Shown piece by piece: positions 20,452 through 32,239 of a DNA stretch of 64,000 nt; position 1 is the stretch's first letter; each line of letters begins with the position of its first letter. Origin of the DNA: Mesorhabditis belari (lineage: Eukaryota; Nematoda; Chromadorea; Rhabditida; Rhabditidae); NCBI GenBank assembly GCA_958450365.1, contig CAUEEP010000741.1, forward strand, positions 3,706,001 through 3,770,000, given 5' to 3'. The notes beneath the pieces are model-generated. The model was not told the origin of the DNA. It did no database searches and saw only the letters and a program-made list of their open reading frames with translations. The position numbers were made by a program, and so were the translations under genes.

Positions 20452-21284
20452 AAGGACCTTATGGACCTAATCGACCTAATGGACCTAATCGACCTAATGG
20501 ACCCTAATGGACCTAATGGGCTGTGGACCTTCGAGGACCTAATGGACCTTCCAAGGACCTAATGGACCCTCCAAGGACCTAACAGACCTTCCAAGGACCT
20601 AATGGACCTTCTAAGGACCTAACGGACCTTCCAAGGACTTAATGGACCTTCCAAGGACCTAACGGACCTTCCAAGGACCTAATGGACCTTCCAAGGACCT
20701 AATGGACCCTCCAAGGACCTAATGGACCTTCCAAGGACCTAATGGACCTTCTAAGGACCTAATGGACCCTCCAAGGACCTAACAGACCTTCCAAGGACCT
20801 AATGGACCTTCTAAGGACCTAACGGACCTTCCAAGGACTTAATGGACCTTCCAAGGACCTAATGGACCTTCTAAGGACCTAATGGACCTTCTAAGGACCT
20901 AACGGACCTTCCAAGGACCTAATGGACCTTCCAAGGACCTAATGGACCCTCCAAGGACCTAATGGATCTTCCAAGGACCTAATGGACCTTCTAAGGACCT
21001 AACAGACCTTCCAAGGACTTAATGGACCTTCCAAGGACCTAATGGACCTTCTAAGGACCTAATGGACCTTCTAAGGACCTAACGGACCTTCCAAGGACCT
21101 AATGGACCTTCCAAGGACCTAACGGACCTTCCAAGGACCTAATGGACCTTCCAAGGACCTAATGGACCTTCCAAGGACCTAATGGACCTTCCAAGGACCT
21201 AATGGACCTTCCAAGGACCTAATGGACCTTCCAAGGACCTAATGGACCTTCCAAGGACCTAATGGACCTTCCAAGGACCTAAAA
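20452..21284. repeat. Minisatellite, 20-bp unit AATGGACCTTCCAAGGACCT
   Basis: About 40 units over 0.83 kb, with variants TTCTAAGG, CTCCAAGG and AACGG/AACAG. The last eight units at the right end are identical, while the left end is shorter and irregular (GACCTAATCGACC). Confidence 0.95.
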
Positions 21285-24200
21285 AAGAAAACAGGAACAT
21301 GGCAAAGCTATAAAAACAAGAAAGCTATCTAGAAAAGCTACCTAGCAATCTGCCCATTTGCTGCTAGTGTTGTTGAATCTTTCAGTGAGATTTTTATCAA
21401 GCTATGAAGCATTAGATGTCTAAACATTTGTGTAAATCTATTAAAGAATCTAAAAAGTCTAAAAAGTGTACACAATTCAGAAATTTAGTGGCCTTGGGAA
21501 ACAATGTAACTTCTGCTTTGCTATGAAAACTATCTTCTCCTCGAAAAACAGTTCTCCAATGACTTTACCATGACTTCCAAAGATTTTACCATAACTTCCA
21601 AAGACTTTACCATGACTTTCAAAGACTTATTTCCAATTTCCAATGATCATAGCAACAACTTTTTGGAAAAGTAGCTGGGAAATGTCTAATTTATTTCAAA
21701 ACTATCAAATGTTATATAGAGAATTGTAGCCCTTAATCTTGACTACATTTATTCACAAAAACTTTTCTCTTGGACTTATACACGCATTGAATGAGCTTGC
21801 ATGATTGTTCTTCTTATATATATAGAGTTTTATATGTTGTTAAATATTTTCACAGATACTTTTCCAAAAAGTTATCCCTATAATTACCCTTGTAGTATAC
21901 TTGTTTAGCCCGTTGCTAGTTTGCTTGAGTACTTTCCGGTTATCCATGGATCTTTTAAGTATCGGGGATTTGTTAGAATCTCAGAACAAAGGCAATTTTT
22001 GGGCAAGCATAGGGATAAAGTAGATAAAAGAAAGTTATTCGTTATTTGGGGTTATTTAAAGTTAAGTTATTCGAAGTTATCTCGAAGCTACTCGAGTTTT
22101 GTCCAAAAAGTTATCTCGAGTTATATTCGAGTTTATTCAAAAGTTTAACCTCTAGTTATTTGTGCCTGAACGAGAACATCTAACCGGACAGCAATCTCCT
22201 TACTAGCCTGCTGGGGCCTGCTAGCCTCCCAGCCTCCCAGCCTGCCAGCCTGCCAGCCTGCGAGCCTGCCAGCTCCAGCTCCAGTTCCCTCAGCCTGCCA
22301 GCCTCCCAGCTCCTGGGCCTCAGCTCTGGGCTGGGGCCTTTTTTGCCAGCCTGCCAGCTCTGCCAGTTTCCTGGTTCGCTAGTTCCCTGGTGGGCTGGGG
22401 GCCTAGCCTCCAGCTCCCAGCCTCCCAGCCTCCTCTGCTCCCGGCTCTCAGCTCCCAGTTCCCCAGCCTCCCAGCCTCCGAGCTCCCCAGCTTCCTAGCC
22501 TCCCAGCCTGCCAGCTCAGCCCCTCATCAACCCGTCATCATGCTTTCTTTAAATGATCAACCAGTCATCTCTCAACTCACATCATCGTCGGCCACGCTCC
22601 CTCCACCGTTCACTCCAATCAAAAACCTTCCAAAAAGCTGTTTGAATAAAACAAACGTCAATTTAGCAAAGTTTTAGCGCAAAAAATAAAGTGGAGTTTC
22701 ACTTTTCTTCGAATTCTTTTCTTTTTTGCGGGGCACTCAGTTGTTTGGGGAGAAAAGAGAGGCAAACTCCTGGGAAAGAGAAAAGAGAAAAGACTTATTT
22801 CCTCAAAAAAGCCCGGTTGGTGGGGGATCAGCACTCTCTCCTTGAAGGTAGAGAAAATGAGATCATCAATAAAATCAACAACAAATATTGTCTGGGACTA
22901 CTCGTGAGAGGTTTTTAGGTGAAAAGGAAAGGGTCTCTGATGAGGCTCGGGGGGTGAGAGCACCTGTGAGTCTCTCTTTTTGGTGGATCTCCCTTCTCTC
23001 GGAGCTTTCCTGATCTCTTTCTTCCTTTCCCCTTTTCTTTTGATCTCCAAACATCTGCCGCTGAGAGCATTGAGTTATTGAATCGATGAAAGCCGGGAGC
23101 AAAACACAGTCAAAAGCCTTGGTCAGATCGCGTTCTCCTGATCGAGAATGTGCCAAAAAATTGCTGAGATCCGCATCAAAATTGGGTACCGTAAAAAAAG
23201 AGGAATTGTAAATTTTTCATTATCAGACAGGTCTTGGTTCTTTTTGCCATTTTAACTTTGGAGCTTGAAACCCTTAGAGGTGGATTCCGGTCCAATTTAA
23301 ATATTCTTGGTATCATTAGATGCGCCCAGTCTCTTTCTCTATCGATTAGTGGTATAAAAACTATTTAAATCGGATAGCCCAAAAGCCAAGAACATTGAGC
23401 TCAAGTTAGATTGCCACCGCCAAAGGGGCGAAGCTACCTTTTATACCGCCCACCCCCTTGGGCACTGCCAACTTTGAGCTCAAATTCCTTGGTGTTTGGC
23501 CGTTCAATTTAAAGAGTTTTACACCAGTACGATAAGAAGGAGTTAACGGCGCATCTAATGATACCAAAAATGTTTAAATTGGACAGTCCTTAAAGTCTCG
23601 AAATTTGAGCTCAAAGTTGGATTGCCAATGGCAATGTCAAATGTCCCACCAATCTCACAAACTCACTTCCAAAAGCACCTTCAGGTACCCGCACAAAGAT
23701 TTGTTTCTTAAGATCAGGAGTGATTGGAGTATTCGATGGAGATCTTCAGGGAAACGAGAACTTTCCGGCAACGCGGCCAATCCCCCGTCATCCGCCTCAG
23801 CAACACTCTGCTCATGGGAACTTTGAGCTTTGAGCTTCCTTGGTGTTCGGTTGGAAATTTTCAGTGTACAAACTTGGCTCCAAGCGGGTTAATAAAAAGG
23901 GAGAAATAGATGATTACTAGCGGACATTTGATCCACGCCCCACCTCTTTTGCCATTGGCAATTTAACTTTGAGCTCAAATCTCTTGGTGTTGGGATTCAC
24001 CAATTTAAAATATTCTTGGTATCATTAGATGCGCCAAGTCCCTCTCTATCGATTGGTACAAAAACTATTTCAAATTGAACAGCCCAACACCAAGATATTT
24101 GAGCTCAAAGCTCGATTGCCACTGGCAAAGGGGCGGACGCGTTTCAAATGTCCCGCCAATCAAAAATCGCTGCTTGATCTGGAGTACGGTATGATCGGAA

Positions 24201-24430
24201 AGTAGCTTTCTAACTACTTTATATTTGACATTCATTTGCGATTTACAATTGAAACTGTTAAACTTCATGTCCAACTTTCCGGCTGGTCTTGTTTGCCTGG
24301 TTCTTGGGATAAGTTGCTAACAACATAAAACATTTTCTCTTTATTTCACCCGCATTACTCAGAGACAATTTCAGATAACAATTGCGATCATTGGCGAATA
24401 CAATGTTACAAAAAGCAAGGAAATAAATGA
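21285..24430. other. Gene-free interval with compositional bias and foldbacks
   Basis: 21.3-22.2 kb shows no gene. 22195-22520 is C-rich low complexity built from CAGCCTCC and CAGCCTGC. 22.7-23.2 kb has no supported exon. 23240-23440, about 23450-23650 and 23935-24140 are three related palindromes, each running from GGCAATTTAACTTTGAGCTC-like sequence through TATCATTAGATGCGCC to its inverse, with GGGGC near the ends. They look like one non-autonomous foldback family. Confidence 0.6.
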
Positions 24431-24440
24431 ATTGATCAAA

Positions 24441-27400
24441 TTAGTTAACGAAGTTGATTTCGTTGTTGTCGATCTCGATGTTGTTGTTGTTGTTGTTGTT
24501 GTGCCTATTGTGCCTGTTGTTGTTGTGCCTGCTGTTGTTGTGCCTGTTGTGCCTGTTGTGCCTGTTGTGCCTGCTGTGCCTGTTGTGCCTGTTGTGCCTG
24601 TTGTGCCTGTTGTGCCTGCTGTGCCTGTTGTGCCTGTTGTTGCCTGTTGTGCCTGTTGTGCCTGTTGTGCCTGTAGTTGTTGTACCTGTTGGTGAGTTGG
24701 CTAAATAGGTCGACCATCTGGCCAAATAACCGTACTTCACATCATCCGATGGTTGCCAGGAAATCTGAAATCACTTCTTTGGTATTTAAAGAATATTGAT
24801 TGATTGTTTAAATCAGTCATCAGCATTCATGACTCAATTAAAAGTGACAAAAGAAACGAGTAAAGCTTTAGCACATTCGCAGCGACGGTATTTTGAATGT
24901 ACAGTCGCTTCGTCGTTACCCGTGAGCCTGAGCCTAAGCCTGAGCCTGAGCCTGAGCCTAAGCCTCAGCCTAAGCCCAAGGCCTGAGCCTGAGCCTGGAC
25001 CTGAGCCTGAGCCTAAGCCTGAGCCTGAGCCTAAGCCTGAGCCTGAGCCTAAGCCTGAGCCTGATAATTTGGTGAACATACAAAGATAAACTAAACTATT
25101 AAAGCTCATTTGATAGCGTTGAATTTCCGCTTGAAAATTGATATAAAGTTATCGAGAGCTTTCTGCAAAATGAATAATGAAAGTCCTTAAAAACTCGAGT
25201 TGATCCAAAAAATGATCTGTTAGCTGTAGACCTGAAAATTTGCAACCGGAGCCATTCTGGGGTATCCGTTACTAGCTTTTTTGAACAACCTTAATTTCCA
25301 AGTGAAACGGTCATCACAAAACACCATAAAAACTTGAGTAATTAAACCAAATTTGAGAAAAAAAGAGCGCAACAGATTTCGGGTACTGCCTTATATCCCT
25401 AGAAGCCGTGTGCCAGAAGCCGCACGATTACGTAAACATGAAAATTGTCACGTTTTTTTGTAATCGCGCCCATTTTCTAGATGTCTGGGTCGCATTTAGG
25501 TAATTAAACCGAACGAAATATCCAAAAATAGAGCAGCTTTCTTTAAAAACTAATAACGTATTCGAATTCCTTGACCCCGAAAACCCGGAGGTGAAAATCT
25601 TCAGCCCAATCGGCCTCAAAAAAGTTCTACGTACGACCGAGATTTTGGGTTCTGCTTGAGCCTAAGTCTAAGCCTGAGTCTAAGCCTAAGCCTAAGCCTA
25701 AGCCCAAACCCAAATAGACTTAGTGCCAGGCGCTAGCCGCTAGCCTTCTCACTAAGTCCAAGCCTAATAAGTCTAAGCCTAAGCCTGAGCTCTGGGAACT
25801 GGCCGAGACCAGAAAATGGGGGTTGAGCCCAAACCCAAATAGACTTAGCGCAAAGGCGCTTGCCGTTAGCCTTCGCACTAAGTGCCAAGCCTGGCCTAAG
25901 CCCAATATGAAAATCACCGGAAAATCCTAAACCAAATAGACTCTGTCTTAGCCGAGACTGAGTCCAAGCCTGAGGCTAAGCTTGAGGCTAAGCCTAATCC
26001 TAAACCTATAAAATCGTTTCCCCATCTCGTCGTGAATGTGTTAAAGCGTTTAGAGTTTTACTTGTAAGATCTGTCTCTTAATAAATAGCTGACCATAAAT
26101 CGATTAGCGACGCTTGAAAGTGTGGTTGGTGTGGTCGTTATCTCGGTACTAAAAATGAGATCATTTTTTCTTTATAAAAAAGGAAGCTCACAAATTCTTT
26201 AGTTCGCCCGTCGCTGATTGTCCGAGTGTGATCGCCAAATAGCCAGTTTTTCCTGGGTCCACCGATTGCACAGTGAAAGTGATATTCGATGGAGCTAAAC
26301 AAAGTATTCATTCTTGTTTTTCTAAATCTTCACAGACAAGTCCACGATTGGAGTTGCGATGTTAAAATCGTCCCAGACCATTCCGTATTGAAAACACCGG
26401 GATACTGGGAACTCATGAAGAAACCCATCGAATTCTCGTCGGGTCTTGTCTCTGGAGGAAGTACTTAAAATTGTGCAGCTTATATACAATAAATAAATCT
26501 GGGATTTTCTGGGATTTTTATGAGATTCGGTATCTTGATTATCGTGATTAGTTGTTCTTGATCTTGTTTGAACAAACCATTGCTTCCCATGCACGCATAG
26601 CCAGCATCACATCCAGCCGGCACTAAGAATGTCACTCCATAGCCATAGATATAGTAGCTCGTTCTGTATCTTGCGACCGAATCTCGTCTGAAATTGAATT
26701 TTTAACTTCATCTATATCTTTAACTTACGTAAAACTGGCCAATCGATATTTTCTTTCCCCGCCTCGCTCGGCATTCCACCAAGGTACATATCAACGGTGC
26801 AGTCTTTTGTCTAAACTTATGTTGAGCTGAGCTAAACTAAACTAAACTAAATATCCGAACAATCTAATGTATTCTATAAATGAGTTTGTTTGGTTGGAGT
26901 AATTATTTTTGAACTGGTATTGCTTTATTGGTCCACTATCTGAAACTCATTATTGCTGATGTTTCCAAAATCACAAAAGTCACGCTAGAAGCAGTTTTGA
27001 TCAAGCTTTGCTCCAGTGAGGCTCGACCAGACTATGATTAGACTTCTGACCTAGCCTGGCCTGAATATCCAAAGCTACTCTTGCACCTGGCCTTTAATCT
27101 CTTGATCTTGCATGATCATCACTCCTGACTTTTCCTACTTTTCTTACTGTTTACTCGTTTTCAACAGCTTTTTACTTTTACAACAGCTTTTAACCAACCT
27201 GAGCCCTCTCCGACCAAGCACTCCATTTGAGGAAAAAGCAGTGAAATCAGAAGAGACAAACGTATACATCATTGGTCCACTATCTAGAAAGATATTTGAA
27301 ATGTTTAAATTATGGAGCCTACTACTTTAAAACCCACCGCTCGCCATGACTCCCATTGTTTTGCTATTAGCGGAAACAGAAGTGATCCCAGTGTCGTATG

Positions 27401-30400
27401 GAAAGACAGCGTTTCCTGAAAAAATGACTACAAATGATTTCTATCTAGATGTAGCACTGACATCAGACTAGCTGTTAGTACAATATTTATTTGATTTTGT
27501 GAATCAACTTTGGATTTTTATCCTTAAAAAACTAACGCTTTGTCTCATCAGTTCGCAAAAAGTGAATGACGAAATTGCGATTTCGATCAGCTCCCAAAGA
27601 AAGAGTCAACTTTCCTGGGCCAAAATAGCCGAAGCGGGGACTGCTCTGAAATTTTATGACTCTGATAGAAAGCAAAAAATCACACTTTAGGATTTGAACC
27701 AGGGTAGAACTAGAGACTTGTAACAGCTCTAAGAAAATCGACTAAACTTTGACGCCAAACATCTTGCGTTTTGTTTTATATCTTAATAGATAATCCCGCC
27801 AGAGTAGTTCCGAAAAAGTCGAATTCTTTCTTTGACTTTCCGGAAAAAGTCAGCGTTTGAAAAATCTAACGGATCTTTTGAATACTTACCGTAAATACTG
27901 TAAGAGTACCCCATCCCCATAATGACGGTGCGGAGTGTTGCGTAGCTCTAGCTTTGAACGAGTTTTTCTCAACACTGGTTTATGCTACAATGCGCGTTTA
28001 GGTATCAAAAATAGCTGAGATTCAGGGCTACTTGTGTCACCAGTAGTTACAGTCGAAAAAGCTAGTTTCCATAATTGGGCGCCACTCTGTAGACTGATTG
28101 GTTCTGTATCTGACTATGTAAAGTTTCTCATTCTCCTTTTGACTTTACGTCTCAATGTTCTATTTGATATTTGAATATCCTTAAAGATCTTCTCATTCCG
28201 GTCCTTGACCTACGGTTTGATTATGTGCCTACCGTAAATACTATAATAGTACCCCAGTCCCATAATGACGGTGCGGAGTGTTGCGTAGCTCTAGCTTTGA
28301 ACGAGTTTTTCTCAACACTGGTTTATGCTACAATGCTCGCTTAGGTATCAAAAATAGCTGAGATTCAGGGCTATTTTTGATACCAAAGACACATTTTTTG
28401 AAAGTATGAGCGCTTCGAAAAAAAGAGAAATACTAAAAAACTTTTGCGACTAGGCGGCTGTACGAGGGCGGTGGGGTACTATTACAGTATTTACAGTATA
28501 GACATTTTGAAACCTATAGACAAAGACATATAGACATTTTACAGTATTTACAGTAGATAAAACAAACGAATAGTTTCCCGTTTCGTCAACAATTCGAGCT
28601 TGTGGTTGTGTGGCACCGATTGCTGTTGAAATCACCCAAATCAATCCGCGCGAATTATCCTTGTTCTCGACGATGATATTCTGAAAAGTTCGAATTTTCG
28701 ATTGAACATTCAACATTGACTATCGATTTTTGAGTGAGTTATTGTCGAGAATTGAAAGTTTCAAACGCTTACTGTGTATGTCTGGAATAGGTAACCGGAA
28801 ATCACATAGGAGGCATCGATGTTTGTCAATGAGATCACCTTGTCAACACTTTGAACTAAATTGAAAAGTCTTGAGAAGATGAGGATTTTCTAATTCTTAT
28901 GTTCTCAAGACTCAAGACTCAAGATTAAACTTTTCTAAGTTTGATGTCCGGCAATATTAGGCCAGGATTGCGCGGACAATGAGCCACACTATTAATATTA
29001 ATACTAGACAATATTAAGCCGTAGAAAGCTAAAAAAACTAATAGCTAAAAAGCTAATAAAAAAGCTGTGCTTAAACGCTAAATTTAGGGTTACTAAACAG
29101 CAACTAAATTGCGATTTCAACAGCAATCGGTTCCACAAAACCACAAGCTCGAATTGTTGACGAAACGGAAAACTATTCGTTTGTTTTATCTACTGTAATC
29201 CGCAAAAAGATATTCCAAAAACTCTAAATCTAACTTTTTCACTTGAAAATATCTGGCACCGCCTTTCACTAATATAATAACTAAAAGAATAACTAATAGA
29301 ATAACTAATAGAATAACCAATAGAATAACCAATAGAATAACTAATGTAATAACTAATAGAATAACTAATAGAATAACCAATAGAATAACCAATAGAATAA
29401 CTAATGTAATAACTAATAGAATAACTAATATAATAACTAATGTAATAACTAATAGAATAGCTAATAGAATAACCAATAGAATAACTAATGTAATAACTAA
29501 TAGAATAACCAACAGAATAACTAATAGAATAACTAATATAATAACTAATGTAATAACCAACAGAATAACTAATAGAATAACTAATATAATAACTAATATA
29601 ATAACTAATGTAATAACTAATATAATAACTAATAGAATAACTAATATAATAACTAATAGAATAGCTAATAGAATAACCAATAGACTAATCAATAGAATAA
29701 CTAATATCATAACTAATAGAATAACTAATATAATAACTAATGTAATAACTAATATAATAATATAATAATACTTTATTCAAACGATAAAGTGAAAGAAATC
29801 ATAGAGAAATGCACAGTGATACTTAATCATACAATACATACTGAAATCAATAAGCCAATTATTAGGTTGATGCAAAAGTCTTTTTCATTTTTTTCGTACT
29901 TCTTTTGAAAAATAACAAAGTCATCAATTAACCTATGGTTTGCTCTGAATGAAAAGTGTTTATTGTTCAATTTCCCATCTTTTTAAGTCAATTTGGGTTC
30001 ACTTTCAAGCAAATTCGAGAGTGAAAACGGGTTTTTCATAAAAATCTATAAAAACCTCTATAAAGAAATTGGCTGAATCAATTTCTCTGAAAATCTGAAA
30101 AAATATCTAACTTTTTGTGCTCTATCTTTTATTTATTAACATCAAGATTGGTTTCCTTAGCTAAAGCGTCTAAAATGCATCATCGAGCCGTCGCCTTTTT
30201 TGACTACCCGACTTCAGGCTCTCAAAAAAAATCTAGACATAAGACATTTTAAACTCGTTTTAATGTCATTTTGCAGAAAAATAATTGGCCTTTCGAATGC
30301 AATAAACCGTTGTTCAATTGGTGCATTTGTTACTTTTTAACGGAAGTACGAAAAAAATGAAAAAGACTTTTGCATCAACCTAATACTTACGGCAAAGAGC

Positions 30401-31356
30401 CACTAGATCTAAAGCATCGATACGTTTCTTGAATATGAAAAGCGACTGAATTTCTCGTATGTCGTTTGGGAGCAAGTTCCATAATCTAGCGGCTCTAACG
30501 GGAAATGAATTTGATAAAGAGGCATTGGAAGCAAAGGGAATTTGCAAAAGGAATGAGCCACTTCTGGGCCCTGACCGCGGTTTAAATTTGAAAAAGTCTA
30601 TAAACAAAGGGCTAATCTGTTTACAACGGAGGATTTTGAAAGTTTCGACTAAATCAATGACAAAGCGACGATGCTGTAAAGTTTTTAGTTCAAAAAAAGC
30701 AAGTCTCTCCTCATAAGTAAAGCTAGAATATTTAGAATAGTCAATTTTCCATAAAGCGACTTTTGTGAACCTCCTCTGAATTTTCTCCAAGCGTTCAATA
30801 AAGACTTGTGCGCGGGGAGACCAAACAATAGAAGCATATTCTAAGATGGGCCGGATATAAGTCGTCAAGCATTTGCGGTAAGAGTTTAGGTTAGGATGAA
30901 CAATTGATTTGAGAATACGGCTAGAAACAAAAGAATCTTTTCGACAAATGATTTCAATATGTTTAGTGAAATTAAAAGGGGGAGAGATGTGGACACCTAA
31001 ATCTCTAACAAAATCTAATTTACTAATGTAATTGATAGGAATATTGTTAATTACCAAAGAGAAACTAAATTTACCAGTGGAAAAATGTTGAGATTTTGAA
31101 GGGGATAGGGAAAGCTTCCACAGCTAATGTCATAGCTAATAGAATAACTAATAGAATAACTAATATAATAACTAATATAATAACTAATAGACTAACCAAT
31201 AGAATAACTAATATCATAACTAATAGAATAACTAATAGAATAACTAATATAATAACTAATAGAATAGTTAGTATAATAACTAATATAATAAAAATAATAA
31301 ACTAACAAACCTTGATGTAACAAAATCAAAAACAATAACAGAGACATTGCAGACAT
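24441..31356 (-). CDS. Secreted/surface protein, tandem paralogue A (12 exons)
   Basis: Exons on the minus strand: 31311-31356 (ATG; signal peptide MSAMSLLLFLILLHQ), 28773-28855, 28568-28680, 27537-27640, 27338-27415, 27222-27283, 26729-26810, 26578-26687, 26338-26463, 26192-26294, 26094-26148 and 24441-24764. The product is about 428 residues. Key segments are DKVISLTNIDASYVISGYLF, LTLSLGADRNRNFVIHFLRT, CTVDMYLGGMPSEAGKEN, YGYGVTFLVPAGCDAGYACM and PDENSMGFFMSSQYPGVF. It is extracellular with paired Cys; two beta-rich CUB-like halves are possible but unproven. The last exon keeps SWQPSDDVKYGYLARWSTYL, then runs into a microsatellite-coded GTTTTG and NRH tail. Every intron phase equals that of paralogue B. 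One base is missing in exon 26729-26810 (AAAA where B has AAAAA, about 26749), which breaks the frame: error or pseudogene. The 2.5-kb first intron holds a retrotransposon, a MITE and a minisatellite. Confidence 0.65.
24478..24700. repeat. TTG/TGCCTGTTG tandem repeat inside a coding exon
   Basis: TTG runs followed by a 9-bp unit TTGTGCCTG in about 20 copies, inside the last exon of paralogue A. In the gene frame it would encode NRH tripeptides after a Thr/Gly stretch. Confidence 0.9.
24918..25062. repeat. Telomere-like degenerate repeat GCCTGA/GCCTAA
   Basis: About 23 hexamers GCCTGA, with GCCTAA interspersed every two to four units. GCCTAA is the complement of the nematode telomere unit TTAGGC. 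It lies in the last intron of paralogue A. Confidence 0.85.
25655..26010. repeat. Second telomere-like tract, GCCTAA with variants
   Basis: Clusters of GCCTAA/GTCTAA/GCCTGA at 25655-25715, 25765-25795 and 25955-26010. At 25678-25705 there are five consecutive telomere-type hexamers. Between them lies a duplicated ~80-bp block (CCCAAACCCAAATAGACTTAG ... CGCTAGCCTTC) at about 25705 and 25828. Confidence 0.75.
27886..28065. mobile_element. Half copy of the ACCGTAAATACTG foldback MITE
   Basis: Left half only: ACCGTAAATACTGTAAGAGTACCCC through CAACACTGGTTTATGC to a break near 28035. It lies next to the full copy at 28231-28497. Confidence 0.75.
28231..28497. mobile_element. Foldback MITE, family ACCGTAAATACTGTAATAGT, copy 1
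   Basis: Ends ACCGTAAATACTATAATAGT and the inverse of GTACTATTACAGTATTTACAG; a body palindrome is centred on AGCTGAGATTCAGGGCT. It lies in the intron between exons 27537-27640 and 28568-28680 of paralogue A. A complete relative sits at 45966-46240. Confidence 0.8.
29113..29202 (+). pseudogene. Inverted duplicate of an exon fragment of paralogue A
   Basis: About 88 bp nearly identical, in opposite orientation, to the 3' half of exon 28568-28680 plus its donor and first intron bases (ATTTCAACAGCAATCGGT ... AACTATTCGTTTGTTTTATC). It is cut off on both sides and cannot be part of the gene model. Confidence 0.85.
29270..29765. repeat. Minisatellite, 12-bp unit AATAGAATAACT, left block
   Basis: About 40 units with variants AATATAATAACT, AATGTAATAACT and CCAATAGAATAA. 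The same array resumes at 31130-31290 on the other side of a retrotransposon. The long ILLVILLVI ORF on the minus strand is an artefact of this repeat. Confidence 0.95.
29766..31127 (-). mobile_element. 5'-truncated non-LTR (CR1/Jockey-type) retrotransposon
   Basis: Minus-strand ORF 31057-30380 encodes the C-terminal end of a reverse-transcriptase polyprotein: LGVHISPPFNFTKHI, YIRPILEYASIVWSP, LEKIQRRFTKVALWK and FPVRAARLWNLLPNDI. These are characteristic of CR1/Jockey-like elements downstream of the catalytic motifs. The polymerase core is missing (5' truncation). After the ORF the 3' region ends at 29766 in AATAAAG plus TATTATTA repeats. A MITE (29862-30383) splits the end of the ORF and supplies its stop codon. 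Confidence 0.85.
29862..30383. mobile_element. Mariner-type MITE, family TTAGGTTGATGCAAAAGTC, copy 1
   Basis: 522 bp with perfect inverted ends TTAGGTTGATGCAAAAGTC and flanking TA duplications (29860-29861 and 30384-30385). Non-coding. Inserted into the retrotransposon at 29766-31127. The second copy is at 40291-40811. Confidence 0.9.
31128..31295. repeat. Minisatellite AATAGAATAACT, right block
   Basis: About 13 units of the same 12-bp repeat as 29270-29765, continuing after the retrotransposon. Its right edge lies just before the first exon of paralogue A. Confidence 0.95.
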
Positions 31357-31489
31357 TTTGCAGACAGTGAAATTTCTCTTTTTCTTCCCGTTGACTGTGC
31401 TCTGGCCTTTTATTTGTTGCCGATAAGGTTTCAATGGAATTTTCCAAGTTTTAATGTCGATGATTCGTCGATTCGTCACTCAGAAAACT

Positions 31490-31802
31490 CCCTTGTCTAC
31501 CAGGAATTGAGGGGGAGTTTTGTGTGTATCCTGATCTCAGCAATGGCTTTTTGAAGACCAGAAAGCAAACTTGCAAGAGCACAATGACGCAGGAGTTCAT
31601 TGAATTGATTCCGGTGAACAGCTTGTGCTTTGTTGTGCAGCTTGTGCTCTGTTGTGCAGCTTGTGCTTGTGCTTTGTTGGGGAAATCGTTCAAGGACCGG
31701 AGCTGAAATGACCGCCCCACGCACCTTATAGTCCGGACCTGGTCCCATCAGATTATTTTTTGTTTCGGTTGTTGAAGAGTTTTCTTATGGGGAACAAGTA
31801 AT
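31490..31802 (+). mobile_element. Mariner transposase 3' fragment
   Basis: The frame at 31710-31800 reads HAPYSPDLVPSDYFLFRLLK then SFLMGNK, the region with the third catalytic Asp of mariner DDD transposases (consensus SPDLxPxDYxLF). The preceding ~200 bp is degenerate, with TTGTGCTCTGTTGTGCAGC repeats. No other part of the transposase is left. Confidence 0.75.
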
Positions 31803-31989
31803 AATAATAATGAAGGATATCTCATTGATTGATCTGCGTTTGTTTATATTTTTATCAATAAACAGTTTTGTGACAAAAACCGACATCACTTTTTCCTCAA
31901 CCACTCAATTACTCAATAACTCAATAATTACTCAATAATTACTCACTCAATAATTACTCAATTACTCAATTGACATTACTCAATAATTC

Positions 31990-32190
31990 CGCTCCTTTTT
32001 CGATCCGTTTGCCGTTGGCAATCTACGAATTTTGCTCGTACCTTGACCGGGGTTATTTGAAACACGTTGAATTTGCTTTCATTCGATAGAAAATTTGATT
32101 TCGAGACAAATTCGACGTTTTTTTGGAAAAAACCCGGCTAAGATACGAGCAAAATTCATAGATTGCCAAAGGCAAGACCGAAAAAAAGGC
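31990..32190. mobile_element. Foldback element
   Basis: CCGTTTGCCGTTGGCAATCTACGAATTTTGCTCG at the left is repeated inverted (CGAGCAAAATTCATAGATTGCCAAAGGC) at the right, about 200 bp overall. Non-coding. Confidence 0.7.
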
Positions 32191-32239
32191 GGAGTTAACA
32201 TGGCTGTCCAACTTTGTGGGGCAAATTGTCGCGACTGAG

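Noticed and set aside
22195..22520. GC-rich CAGCCTCC tract as a CpG island or gene start
   Set aside because: It is a simple drifting repeat with few CpG and no downstream exon.
27480..27645. TAG after DETKR in paralogue A read as a nonsense mutation
   Set aside because: The TAG belongs to a splice donor (C/GTTAGT). Cutting there gives the same phase as the equivalent exon in paralogue B.
29186..29710. 174-codon hydrophobic ORF (ILLVILLVI), membrane-protein-like
   Set aside because: Pure translation of a 12-bp minisatellite; the repeat length is a multiple of three so all frames stay open.
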